Assembly (NCBI GenBank): GCA_030066085.1
Contig: JASJCI010000029.1
Coordinates: forward strand, 26,199-90,198
Length of the DNA: 64,000 nucleotides
Direction: 5' to 3'
Origin: Gammaproteobacteria bacterium
Lineage (GTDB): Bacteria > Pseudomonadota > Gammaproteobacteria > GCA-001735895
This document shows positions 35,157-43,580 of the stretch, piece after piece; the first letter of the stretch is position 1, and every line of letters begins with the position of its first letter. The translations under genes were made by a program, and so were the position numbers. The notes beneath the pieces were generated by a model. That model had not been told where the DNA came from. It saw nothing but the letters and a program-made list of their open reading frames with translations, and did not search any database.

Positions 35157-36050
35157 ATGTCGAAAAAACATCCCGTGATCGTGATTACCGGCTCCTCGGG
35201 TGCGGGTACCACCACGGTGAAGAAAGCGCTGGAATCGATTTTTTACCGGCAAAATCTCCGGCCGGTGGTGATCGAGGGCGACAGCTTTCACCGCTATGAT
35301 CGCGAAGATATGGCCGCGCAGGTGGAGCGCGCGACCCTGGCGGGACAGAATTTCAGCCACTTCGGCGAGGACGCCAACCTGTTCGACCGACTCGAGGCCC
35401 TGTTCCGCGAGTACGGTGAAACCGGCGGCGGACAACGCCGTTTCTACCTGCACGACCAGGACGAGGCCCGCGTCCACGGCGAGCGTCTCGGGCTCGAACT
35501 CGAGGCGGGCCGCTTCACGCCCTGGGAAGCCATCGAGCAGGGCACCGACCTGCTGTTTTACGAAGGCCTGCACGGGCTGGTGAAGACCGAACGGGTCGAC
35601 CTGACCCGCTACGCGGATCTGAAGGTAGGCGTGGTGCCGGTCGTCAATCTCGAATGGATCCAGAAGATTCACCGCGACAGCGCCGAGCGCGGTTACAGCA
35701 TGGACGAAGTAGTCGACAATATCCTGCGGCGCATGCCGGATTACGTCAAGTACATTACGCCGCAGTTCTCCGAGACCGATATCAATTTTCAGCGCGTCGC
35801 CACGGTGGATACGTCCAACCCGTTCATTGCTCGCGACATCCCGACGCTGGACGAAAGTTTTGTCGTCATCCGCTTCAAGAATCCGGATATTCGCCAGACC
35901 GATTTCAGCAACCTGCTGTCGATGATCAGCGGATCCTTCATGTCGCGGCGCAATACCATCGTGGTGCCGGGCGGCAAGATGGGCATGGCAATGGAGATCG
36001 TTCTTACGCCGATAATCCGCGAGCTGATGGCGCGCCGCGAGGCTTCGTGA
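35157..36050 (+). CDS. prkB: Phosphoribulokinase-like protein (PrkB type)
   Basis: The ATG at 35157 with AGGGGA upstream gives MSKKHPVIVITGSSGAGTTTVKK, very like the E. coli PrkB start; the track's earlier start is rejected. A Walker A loop GSSGAGTTT and later FYEGLHGLV match class I phosphoribulokinase, which phosphorylates ribulose 5-phosphate. Length 297. No RuBisCO or other Calvin cycle gene is nearby, so a function outside carbon fixation is likely, as for enterobacterial PrkB. It overlaps the DsrE-like gene by 4 bases. Confidence 0.87.
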   Translation: MSKKHPVIVITGSSGAGTTTVKKALESIFYRQNLRPVVIEGDSFHRYDREDMAAQVERATLAGQNFSHFGEDANLFDRLEALFREYGETGGGQRRFYLHDQDEARVHGERLGLELEAGRFTPWEAIEQGTDLLFYEGLHGLVKTERVDLTRYADLKVGVVPVVNLEWIQKIHRDSAERGYSMDEVVDNILRRMPDYVKYITPQFSETDINFQRVATVDTSNPFIARDIPTLDESFVVIRFKNPDIRQTDFSNLLSMISGSFMSRRNTIVVPGGKMGMAMEIVLTPIIRELMARREAS

Positions 36051-36532
36051 GAGCGCTGCTCGTTCTGCTGGGCCTGGCCTGGGCCGGTTCGGCGGCGGCG
36101 GAGTCGTCGGTTGCGCGGGTGGCGGAACTGCTGGCGGCGCCGCAGGCTCCCGACGGCGTGGTGTTCGAAATCATGCAGTGGGAGGACCGCAGCTGGGACT
36201 GGGCGGTGCCGCTGCTGGATCGCCATGTCGCCGATCTGCGCGCGCGCTTTCCCGGGCTCGACGTCGCGCTGGTGTCGCACGGCGCCGAGCTGTTCGAACT
36301 GACGCGCGCCGCCGGTCTGGCCGAGACCGCGGCACTGCGGCAACTGGCGGAGTTGCATCGCGCCGGTGTCAGGCTGCATGTCTGCGGCGAGTACGCGAGC
36401 TGGAAACAGCTCGGGCAGGACGATTTTCTGTCTTTCGTCGACGTCGCCCCGAGCGGCAGCGCACAGCTCGCGGACTACGTCCGTCTCGGTTTCGTGCCGA
36501 TTCGCCTGGAGTCGAATCATGCTCTTGATTGA
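36047..36532 (+). CDS. Exported DsrE/F-like small protein
   Basis: A GTG at 36047 overlaps the prkB stop (GTGA) and gives MRALLVLLGLAWAGSAAAES, a clear Sec signal peptide, with 161 residues. The mature part follows the DsrE/F fold: ALVSHGAELFELT, then RLHVCGEYAS with a conserved Cys, then VDVAPSGSAQLADYVRLGFVPI. DsrE-like proteins carry sulfur or bind small ligands; this one would act in the periplasm. The larger ORF beginning at 35654 is a frame shadow. It overlaps tatD by 14 bases. Confidence 0.72.
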   Translation: MRALLVLLGLAWAGSAAAESSVARVAELLAAPQAPDGVVFEIMQWEDRSWDWAVPLLDRHVADLRARFPGLDVALVSHGAELFELTRAAGLAETAALRQLAELHRAGVRLHVCGEYASWKQLGQDDFLSFVDVAPSGSAQLADYVRLGFVPIRLESNHALD

Positions 36533-37280
36533 CAGCCACTGCCATCTCGACGACGACCGCCTCGACACGACCCGTGACGATGTGCTGGCACGGGCGGCTG
36601 CCGCCGGGATCGAGCGCATGATCGTGCCGGCGACCACCGCCAATCGCTGGGACAAGGTCAAGCAGGTTTGCGCCGAAGCCGGCGGACTGCATCCCGCCTA
36701 CGGCCTGCACCCGTGGTTCGTCGCACAGCATCAGCGGATTCACCTGGCCGAGCTCGACGAATGGCTCGAGCGCGAAAAGCCGGTGGCGCTCGGCGAATGC
36801 GGGCTCGACTTTTACGCGTCGCGCAATGACGAGGACTGGCAGAAGCAACTGTTCGCGGAACAACTGCAGCTGGCGCGTAATCACGATTTGCCGGTGATCG
36901 TGCATGCGCGCAAGGCGCTGGACGACATCATCGCGCTGCTGCGTCGCCAGGGTGAGCTGCGTGGGGTGGTACACAGCTTCAGCGGCAGCGAGCAGCAGGC
37001 GCGCCAGCTGTTCGACCTGGGGTTCCGGATCGGCATCGCCGCAACCGTGGGTTTCGAGCGCGCGCGGCGCCTGCGCGCGGTAGTGGCGGTAATGCCCGGC
37101 GACGCCCTGCTGCTCGAATCGGATGCGCCCGACCAGCCGGGTGCCGGCCATCGCGGCGAGCTCAACGAGCCCGCCTTTATCGTCGAGCACCTGCAGGTCA
37201 TGGCGGAGTTGCGCGAGACGGACGTGGATACGCTCGCCGCGCAGTTGAGCCGCAACGCGAAAGAGCTGTTCGGGATTTGA
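36519..37280 (+). CDS. tatD: TatD-family metal-dependent deoxyribonuclease
   Basis: The ATG at 36519 gives MLLIDSHCHLDDDRL with the family's HxH metal motif, and 253 residues; the track's earlier start lies inside the DsrE-like gene. Further metal ligands are seen at ALGECGLDFY, VIVHARKAL, VVHSFSG and LLLESDAPDQPG. TatD enzymes are Mg-dependent 3'-5' exonucleases involved in DNA repair and quality control of D-aminoacyl-tRNA. It ends the prkB operon. Confidence 0.92.
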   Translation: MLLIDSHCHLDDDRLDTTRDDVLARAAAAGIERMIVPATTANRWDKVKQVCAEAGGLHPAYGLHPWFVAQHQRIHLAELDEWLEREKPVALGECGLDFYASRNDEDWQKQLFAEQLQLARNHDLPVIVHARKALDDIIALLRRQGELRGVVHSFSGSEQQARQLFDLGFRIGIAATVGFERARRLRAVVAVMPGDALLLESDAPDQPGAGHRGELNEPAFIVEHLQVMAELRETDVDTLAAQLSRNAKELFGI

Positions 37281-37335
37281 AGTTGCGGGCTTGGTCTGGT
37301 TTGGGAGTAGGCTCTGACATGCTTCGCTACACTAA

Positions 37336-37514
37336 GGGGGACAGAAGTTCGCCGGTACGATTGGAATCGGTAGCCAATTTGGTTTGCGGCTCGTTCTGTC
37401 CCCGATCATGGCAACCGCAACGATTTGGTCCGACTTTACCCGGGTTGGGGACAGAACGAGCTGCTAACCATCACTAACACGGCCTCGCTCACTGCCGGCG
37501 AACTTCTGTCCCCC
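37336..37514. repeat. Nested inverted-repeat element with four GGGGACAGAA cores
   Basis: Outer arms GGGGGACAGAAGTTCGCCGG (37336-37355) and its exact 20-bp complement (37495-37514) enclose inner arms GCTCGTTCTGTCCCC (37389-37403) and its exact 15-bp complement (37447-37461). Each arm carries the core CTGTCCCC, alternating in orientation. The element is 179 bases long with no ORF of note. It resembles a REP/BIME or small non-autonomous element mobilised by a RAYT-type transposase. It fills most of the 280-base gap between tatD and the NRDE gene. Confidence 0.75.
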
Positions 37515-37560
37515 TAACTGGGGCAAAGCGCGCTTCGGTCTCCTCTTACCTTGCCGAAGC

Positions 37561-38319
37561 TTATTCCGGCAGGATCCGCTCCCGCACGACCTCGCCGGCA
37601 TGCGTGGCATCGACAAAATTGTGCTCGCTGAAGCGGACTTCGCCTTTGTTATCGAACAGCAGCACGCTGCAGGCGCGCGTGCCGTAATCCGGCGAGCGGA
37701 TGAAGCGGCTCGACAGCAGGCGCTCGACGTCGAGCGGCACCCCGGTGCTCGGCAGGGCGTGGTCCGGGGCGGTGCGATGATCGGTCAGGATCTCGAGCAA
37801 CGCGTCTTCGCCCGGCGAACCCGCCAGCAGCGTCGCGAGTTCGCTGCGCGCCGAGGCCAGCTTGGGCCAGTCCTCGTCGAAGGCGCCGTTGCTGATGCCG
37901 TACACGCCGGGCTCGACCGCGATCGGCTCGCCGCCCCGGTTCGAGTAAAACCACAGCGCCGCGCGGTCGCCGACCAGCAGGTTGAAACCGGAGTACTCGC
38001 TGCCGCGCGCGCTTATTTCGGCGAGGTAGGCCCGTGGCTCCCGCTCGCCGGCGAGAAAGTCGCGCGGCAGCTCGCCGCGGGAACGCTCGCCCGGGGTCAT
38101 CCCGCCGGGTTCGCGCACGTTGGTGACCGCGGCGAAACGTCCCCGCCGGTCGACGCCGAGCCAGGTGCCGCCGGCCTGCAGATCACGCCCGGCAAACACC
38201 GGTGCATCGTCCCACCAGTGTGCCGCGCGGCTCGGGCGCGCGTAATACTCGTCGCGGTTGGCGATGACCACTAGCGGGTAATCGCGATGTCGCCCCAATG
38301 CAAACAGGATCAGGCACAT
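37561..38319 (-). CDS. NRDE-family (TANGO2-like) protein
   Basis: A 252-residue protein with the namesake motif NRDEYYARP near residue 21, preceded by MCLILFALGRH; an N-terminal Cys2 is typical of this Ntn-hydrolase-like fold. Other family stretches are GGTWLGVDRRGRFAAVTN and YGISNGAFDEDWPKL. NRDE/TANGO2 proteins have been linked to haem handling and membrane lipid homeostasis, but the reaction is unknown. Here hemH is two genes away, which may be coincidence. Confidence 0.85.
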   Translation of the reverse strand: MCLILFALGRHRDYPLVVIANRDEYYARPSRAAHWWDDAPVFAGRDLQAGGTWLGVDRRGRFAAVTNVREPGGMTPGERSRGELPRDFLAGEREPRAYLAEISARGSEYSGFNLLVGDRAALWFYSNRGGEPIAVEPGVYGISNGAFDEDWPKLASARSELATLLAGSPGEDALLEILTDHRTAPDHALPSTGVPLDVERLLSSRFIRSPDYGTRACSVLLFDNKGEVRFSEHNFVDATHAGEVVRERILPE

Positions 38320-38359
38320 CGAGCTTGCCGTCGACGCATCAAGGCGAATGGTCTCGACA

Positions 38360-39634
38360 TCAGGTCGCGACCTGCTCGATTTCGGGCAGCGGCTTGTCGC
38401 GGATCGCCAGCTCGAACGCCAGCAGGCGCTTGTGGATCGACAGCAGTTCGATGATCGTGTTCCAGGAATTGACCAGGTACTGGAACGAGTTGCTGACCTG
38501 GCTGAATGCGGTCAGGATTTGCTGCAGGATGCCGAAAGTGATCGTGCCGGCGGCGATGCTCGGCAGCAGCAGAATGAAGACGAAGATGTTGTCCGCCTGC
38601 AGGTACATGCTGCGCGCGACGTTGAAATACATGTAATGAAAATAGATCGTGAAGTAGTTTTTGCGCACGTCGGCGAATAACTCCTGCAGTCTCATGGGTT
38701 GCGCGCGGTCCTCGTCGTCCTCGCCGTAGACCAGCTCCTTGCGGAAAGCCGCCTCGACTCGCTGGTTCTTGAAAAACAGCCCGGGCAGCTTGATGCCGAC
38801 CACGGCCAGCAGGGTGGTGCCGAAGATCGACCAGACCAGCGCGGCCCAGAACAGCGGCTGCGCGATCTCGCCGACGATCGGCAGTTCAGTAACGTACACC
38901 GACAGGGCCCATAGCACCGGCAAAAACGCGAACAGCGTCATGATCGCATCGACGATCGACACGCCGAGGTTTTCCATGATATCGGCGAAGCGCATCGTGT
39001 CTTCCTGGATTCGCTGCGAAGCCCCCTCGATGCTGCGTACCGTCTCCCACTGCGCGGTGTAGTAAGTGTTCATTGCCGTGCGCCAGCGAAATACGTAGTG
39101 ACTGCTGAAAAAACGTATTAGCACGAAGACGAAGACCGCCAGAAACGCGATTTCAGCAAAGATAATGATCAGGTCGAACATCGTCTGGCTGTACTCGGCG
39201 GCCTGCTCCGGGGTGTTGGTCGGTGTGCCCTTTTCCTCGGTGCTGCCGACCGCGTTTTGCAGCGCCTGCTGCACCAGGTCGAAAAAGGGTCGGCGCCAGT
39301 TGTTGATCGCCACCGATACCTGCACCGAAAAGTAGGTTGCGAACAGGATGAGCGCGGAACCGCTGATCGACCACCAGTGCCAGGGATGGCGCTCGAGTCG
39401 ATACCAGGTAAATGCAAAAAGGGCCGAGCAGGTGAAGTAGTACAGGTAAAACAGCAGGAAGGAGTCGGTGGTAAAGTGACCCAGGCCGATAACCGGCTCC
39501 TTCGGCGACAGGTCGAAGCCCAGGAATGCGCCGATTTGCTCGTTGAAGCTGTACCAGATAAAGACGCAGACGGCCGCGTAAATCACGACTGACGGGAAAA
39601 ACACCCGGGGATTCGGGAAAAACGATTTGAACAT
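38360..39634 (-). CDS. sbmA: SbmA/BacA-type peptide antibiotic transporter
   Basis: A 424-residue inner-membrane protein starting MFKSFFPNPRVFFPSVVIYAA, with seven to eight membrane helices and the family motifs NNWRRPFFDLVQQAL and ASQRIQEDTMRFADIMENLG. SbmA/BacA proteins are homodimeric, proton-driven importers of peptides such as microcins, bleomycin and proline-rich antimicrobial peptides. Length and start match E. coli SbmA closely. It lies 98 bases after hemH on the same strand. Confidence 0.9.
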   Translation of the reverse strand: MFKSFFPNPRVFFPSVVIYAAVCVFIWYSFNEQIGAFLGFDLSPKEPVIGLGHFTTDSFLLFYLYYFTCSALFAFTWYRLERHPWHWWSISGSALILFATYFSVQVSVAINNWRRPFFDLVQQALQNAVGSTEEKGTPTNTPEQAAEYSQTMFDLIIIFAEIAFLAVFVFVLIRFFSSHYVFRWRTAMNTYYTAQWETVRSIEGASQRIQEDTMRFADIMENLGVSIVDAIMTLFAFLPVLWALSVYVTELPIVGEIAQPLFWAALVWSIFGTTLLAVVGIKLPGLFFKNQRVEAAFRKELVYGEDDEDRAQPMRLQELFADVRKNYFTIYFHYMYFNVARSMYLQADNIFVFILLLPSIAAGTITFGILQQILTAFSQVSNSFQYLVNSWNTIIELLSIHKRLLAFELAIRDKPLPEIEQVAT

Positions 39635-39690
39635 GACTCAGAACCTTTTTGTCATTGGCGCTGCCGGTGGGCCGGCCGAAGTGCTTATTG

Positions 39691-39707
39691 ATCCCGAATC
39701 GCGGGAT
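39691..39707. repeat. Intergenic palindrome ATCCCG-N5-CGGGAT
   Basis: ATCCCGAATCGCGGGAT lies between hemH and sbmA. It shares its core with the dyad at 19442-19464. It could be a weak terminator for hemH, but no T-run follows on the minus strand. Confidence 0.4.
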
Positions 39708-39732
39708 TGATTCAACCCGGGCAGAGGTTTTT

Positions 39733-40698
39733 TTACGTTGCTTCCAGGTGAGGCTGTACCAGCTGCGCCATCATTTCGATGTGCGCGGCATCGGTGTTTA
39801 GTGCCGGGATGTAGCGAAAATCCTCGCCGCCGAGCTCGATGAATTCGTCGCGGTACTCGACCTCGATTTCGTCGAGGGTTTCGAGGCAGTCGGCGGAAAA
39901 GCCGGGGCAGATCACGTCGAGCCGACGGATGCCTCGCCCGACCAGGTCGCGCAGCGCGTCCGAGGTGTAGGGCTGGATCCAGGTCTGCTTGCCGAAGCGT
40001 GACTGGTAGCTGATCGACCAGTCGCTGTCGGCCAGGCCGAGTTCCGCAGCCAGCAGGCGCGCGGTGCGTTCGCACTGCTGCTGGTACGGGTCGCCGCGGT
40101 CGACGTTGGCCTGCGGCAGGCCGTGAAATGACATCAGCAGGTGGCGTGGGTCCTCGATCTGGCGTTTGCGTACGCTGTCCGCCAGCGCGGCGATGTAGGC
40201 GGGATGGTCCGGATAGTAGCCGATGAACTCCAGCTCGGGCGAGTACTCCAGTTCCTGCAGCGTCCGCATCAGGTGCTTGTAGCTGGTGGCGGTGGTGGTT
40301 ACCGAGTACTGCGGGTAGAGCGGCAGGACGACGATACGCCTGACGCCGGCGTCGCGCAGGAGCCGCAATACCGAGGGGTAGGACGGGTTGCCGTAACGCA
40401 TCGCCAGCTCGACATGCGCCTCCTCGGCCAGGTGCTTCTGCAGCGCCGCGCGCTGGCGTTGCGAAATCGCGAGTATCGGTGAACCGTCGTCGCTCCAGAC
40501 CCGCCCGTAGGCTTCCAGCGTCCGCCCGCTGCGTATCGGCAGGATGATTCCGTACAGGATCGGGTACCACAGCAGTCGCGGCAGCCGCACCACCAGCGGA
40601 TCGGACAGGAATTCGCGCAGAAAGCGCCGTACCGATTCGCGCTCGAGCCGATCGGGCGTGCCGAGGTTGGTCAGGAGGACTGCGGTGTTGGCGGGCAT
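39733..40698 (-). CDS. hemH: Ferrochelatase
   Basis: The enzyme inserts Fe2+ into protoporphyrin IX, the last step of haem synthesis. I favour the ATG at 40698 (MPANTAVLLTNLGTPD, 321 residues), which fits the family and has GGGA upstream; an ATG at 40740 would add 14 residues without a good ribosome site. Signatures: SFHGLPQANVDRGDPY with the catalytic His, SYQSRFGKQTWIQPYT and VICPGFSADCLETLDEI. Transcribed away from an AT-rich region with DnaA boxes. Confidence 0.94.
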   Translation of the reverse strand: MPANTAVLLTNLGTPDRLERESVRRFLREFLSDPLVVRLPRLLWYPILYGIILPIRSGRTLEAYGRVWSDDGSPILAISQRQRAALQKHLAEEAHVELAMRYGNPSYPSVLRLLRDAGVRRIVVLPLYPQYSVTTTATSYKHLMRTLQELEYSPELEFIGYYPDHPAYIAALADSVRKRQIEDPRHLLMSFHGLPQANVDRGDPYQQQCERTARLLAAELGLADSDWSISYQSRFGKQTWIQPYTSDALRDLVGRGIRRLDVICPGFSADCLETLDEIEVEYRDEFIELGGEDFRYIPALNTDAAHIEMMAQLVQPHLEAT

Positions 40699-41237
40699 GC
40701 CGTTTCCCGGGGCAAAAAACGCGGCCAGTTTAATCGGCATGCTGCTGAAAGTCACTGAGCGCGGGCACCGGCAAAAAAATGGTCGCCTCGGAATTAGCTT
40801 AAATCTATATTTAAGCGACTTTTAATAGATAAATTCATTTGAAAAAAAATTGCGCGGGTATTGACACGGTCGAGATATGCACAAAGGTGAGCGTGGCGCG
40901 TTGTCTGGCCCTATTAATCCCCACGATTATCGGTCAATTTTTGAACAGCTGCTGTAACTTGTTGAATTTAAATAAAAAATAAAAACGCCGAAAAAATGAG
41001 CAATTTGATCCACGGTCAATGGAAATGCGGCTTGCAGCGCTTTTTGAGCATTTCATTCACAGACTTATCCACAGATAATGTGGATAAACATGATTGTCAC
41101 GGTTTCTTAATAATTTAGCATTTACTTGCTAGAAACTACTTTAACAACAGCCGCTAACTAAAATCACTTCTGAACCGTTCAATCCGGCTGAGCGGCTGCG
41201 TCAATTCGAGTAGAATTCAGCTTTCAGTCCCGCGGGA
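40699..41237. other. AT-rich non-coding region between hemH and priA
   Basis: This is the longest gene-free stretch in the window and is strikingly AT-rich compared with its neighbours, with runs such as GAATTTAAATAAAAAATAAAAA. It holds two perfect DnaA boxes near 41065-41087 and one near-match ATATGCACA at 40874-40882. A TTGACA hexamer at 40861 has no convincing -10. The dyad TCCCGCGGGA at 41228-41237 touches the priA start codon. No ORF of note is present. It probably carries the divergent promoters of hemH and priA. Confidence 0.7.
41065..41087. promoter_or_regulatory. Pair of inverted perfect DnaA boxes
   Basis: TTATCCACA (41065-41073) and TGTGGATAA (41079-41087) are exact consensus DnaA boxes in opposite orientation, separated by 5 bases. 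They lie 150 bases before priA. Confidence 0.75.
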
Positions 41238-43433
41238 ATGCCTGTGCCGCCGAGCCGTCTCGCCGCCTTCGCCATCGCGTTACCCATTTACCGGGTTTTC
41301 GACTACGAAGTTGAAGCCGGTGATCCGTTGCGCCCGGGTACGCGTTACCGGCTGCCTTTCGGCAGCGGTACGCGCACCGGTGTGTTGCTCGATCCGGCGC
41401 CGGATAGCGAGGTCGACCCGGACAAGATTCGCCCGGCCGGGCCCCGCCTGGACGATCGGCCGGTGCTCGACGAACACATGCTGGCCCTGGCGCGCTGGCT
41501 GGCGGAGTACTACCTGCAGCCGCTGGGCGAAGTCATTTTCCTGTGCCTGCCGCTGCGACTGCATCGTACCGAATCGCCCCCGGCGGATCGGGTCAAGCGC
41601 TGGCGGCTGGTCGGCGAGGATCCCGCTGCGATCGAGGCGCTGGCGCGCCGCTCGCCGCGGCAGTACGAAATCTGTTGCGCCCTGGCCAGTGGCGGTATGA
41701 CCGCGGCTGACCTCAAGGCCCTGAATCCGAACTGGCACGCCGCCGTGCGCGCGCTCGAGCGCCGCGGGCTGGTCGCCTGGGCGTGGGACGAGCCCGGCAC
41801 CATCGAGCTGCCGGCCTTCAGCGCGCCGACATTGAGCGCGCAGCAGACCGGTATCCTGGATTCCCTCGGACCGCGGCTCGGCGGCTTCGGCGTCCATCTG
41901 CTCGACGGTATAACCGGCAGCGGCAAGACCGAGATTTACCTCCACCTGATACGTGAAACGCTCGACGCCGGCCAGCAGGTCATCTACCTGGTGCCGGAAA
42001 TTGGTCTCACCGACCAGTTGATCGAGCGCGTGCGCGAGCGCTTCGGTGACTGCTTCGAGCTGTCGCACTCGGGCCTCACCGAATCACGCCGCTACCGGGC
42101 CTGGGATCGATTCCGGCGCGGCGAGCGTCGCATCATGCTGGGAACCCGTTCGAGCCTGTTTGCGCAGTGCAACAACCTGGGCCTGATCGTGATCGACGAG
42201 GAGCACGATTCATCCTACCGCCAGGAAGACGGAGTTCGATACCACGCGCGTGACGTGGCGATCAAGCGGGCGCAGATGCTCGATATCCCGGTCCTGCTCG
42301 GTTCGGCAACCCCGTCGACGGAAACCCTGCGCAACTGCGCGCGCGACAACTGGTACACCTACCGGCTAGATCAGCGGCCGACGCGTTACCCGCCGCCGGC
42401 TTTGCAGCTGGTCGACCTGCGTCATGGCCGGATCGACTTCGGCATCGCCGGTGCCGTGTTCGAGCGTATCGATACGCACCTCGAGCAAGGCGGACAGGTG
42501 CTGATCTACCTCAACCGGCGCGGGTTTGCACCGGTGGTGATGTGTCACGAATGCGGCTGGCAGGCGGTCTGCGCCAACTGCGACAGCCGCCTGACCCTGC
42601 ACCAGTCTGTCGGCTCGCTGCTGTGCCATCACTGTGGCTATGCCGACCGCGTGCCGGAGGCCTGCCCGCAGTGCGGCAACCCGGAGATCCGCCACTACGG
42701 TGTTGGCACCGAGCAACTCGAGCAGGGCCTGGTCGAGCGATACCCGCAAATTCCGATCCTGCGCATCGATCGCGACGTCATCGCCTCGCGCGAGGCCCTG
42801 CAGTCGCGGCTGGAGCAATTGCGTACGGGTGACCCGTGCATCCTGATCGGTACCCAGATGATTGCCAAGGGCCACGATTATCCCGCGATTACGCTAAGCG
42901 TGGTGCTCGATGCAGACCAGGCGCTGTTCAGCGCGGCCTACCGCGCGCCGGAACGGCTCGCGCAAACCCTGTTCCAGGTTGCCGGTCGGGCGGGTCGCGG
43001 CGATCGGCCCGGCGAGGCGCTGGTGCAGTCGCGCTTCCCCGGGCATCCGCTGCTGCGGGCGCTGGTCGAACGGGACTATCGCGATGTTGTCGGTGATCTG
43101 CTGCACGAACGGGAACAGCTCGGATTCCCGCCGTACGCGCGGGTGACGATGTTTCGCGCCGATGCGCCCGCACTGGACGCCGCACTGGCCTGCCTGCAGT
43201 CGATCCGGGAAATCCTCGCGCGCACGCCCGGTATCGAGGCACTCACGCTGATCGGTCCCATGCCGGCGTTGATGACCCGGCGCATCGGGCGCTATCGTGC
43301 GCAGCTGTGCCTGCTTGCGCCCGCTTACGCCAGCCTGCGCGAAGTGCTTGCCCGCGCCATGCCGGAAATAGCCGAGCTTTCGGCTGCGCGCGATACCAAC
43401 TGGATCGTCGACGTGGATGCGCAGGACCTGTAA
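41238..43433 (+). CDS. priA: Primosomal replication restart helicase PriA
   Basis: PriA recognises stalled replication forks and reloads the replisome. The 731-residue protein has the N-terminal 3'BD fold and a superfamily 2 helicase core with Walker A DGITGSGKTE (about residue 222), DEEH box VIDEEHDSSYRQE and GSATPSTETL. The zinc-binding insert has eight cysteines between CHECGW and CPQCGN, and motif VAGRAGRG follows. Length is typical. The upstream AT-rich region carries two DnaA boxes, which may link its expression to replication. Confidence 0.96.
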   Translation: MPVPPSRLAAFAIALPIYRVFDYEVEAGDPLRPGTRYRLPFGSGTRTGVLLDPAPDSEVDPDKIRPAGPRLDDRPVLDEHMLALARWLAEYYLQPLGEVIFLCLPLRLHRTESPPADRVKRWRLVGEDPAAIEALARRSPRQYEICCALASGGMTAADLKALNPNWHAAVRALERRGLVAWAWDEPGTIELPAFSAPTLSAQQTGILDSLGPRLGGFGVHLLDGITGSGKTEIYLHLIRETLDAGQQVIYLVPEIGLTDQLIERVRERFGDCFELSHSGLTESRRYRAWDRFRRGERRIMLGTRSSLFAQCNNLGLIVIDEEHDSSYRQEDGVRYHARDVAIKRAQMLDIPVLLGSATPSTETLRNCARDNWYTYRLDQRPTRYPPPALQLVDLRHGRIDFGIAGAVFERIDTHLEQGGQVLIYLNRRGFAPVVMCHECGWQAVCANCDSRLTLHQSVGSLLCHHCGYADRVPEACPQCGNPEIRHYGVGTEQLEQGLVERYPQIPILRIDRDVIASREALQSRLEQLRTGDPCILIGTQMIAKGHDYPAITLSVVLDADQALFSAAYRAPERLAQTLFQVAGRAGRGDRPGEALVQSRFPGHPLLRALVERDYRDVVGDLLHEREQLGFPPYARVTMFRADAPALDAALACLQSIREILARTPGIEALTLIGPMPALMTRRIGRYRAQLCLLAPAYASLREVLARAMPEIAELSAARDTNWIVDVDAQDL

Positions 43434-43502
43434 AGCGGACCTGCTTGTAGCGGGCCGGCGCCCCCGGCCCGGTAATTACGGAATCGGAGCCGGCGGGCAG
43501 GG

Positions 43503-43548
43503 GATGCGGGCTAGGCACTCGCCGGTTCTGCATGTAAAATCCCGCATC
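43503..43548 (+). terminator. Possible terminator/attenuator between priA and argS
   Basis: GATGCGGG and CCCGCATC form an 8-bp stem around a 30-base loop, followed by ATTTTTG. A second hairpin, GGGCCGG/CCGGCCC, lies about 50 bases upstream. The loop contains TAAAAT, a potential -10 for argS. Confidence 0.4.
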
Positions 43549-43580
43549 ATTTTTGCCCTTCGCGGTCGAGCCGTCATCCC

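Noticed and set aside
36584-36601. Sigma-54-like TGGCACG string inside tatD
   Set aside because: The GC of the -12 element is one base off the needed spacing, and it is inside a coding region with no target gene.
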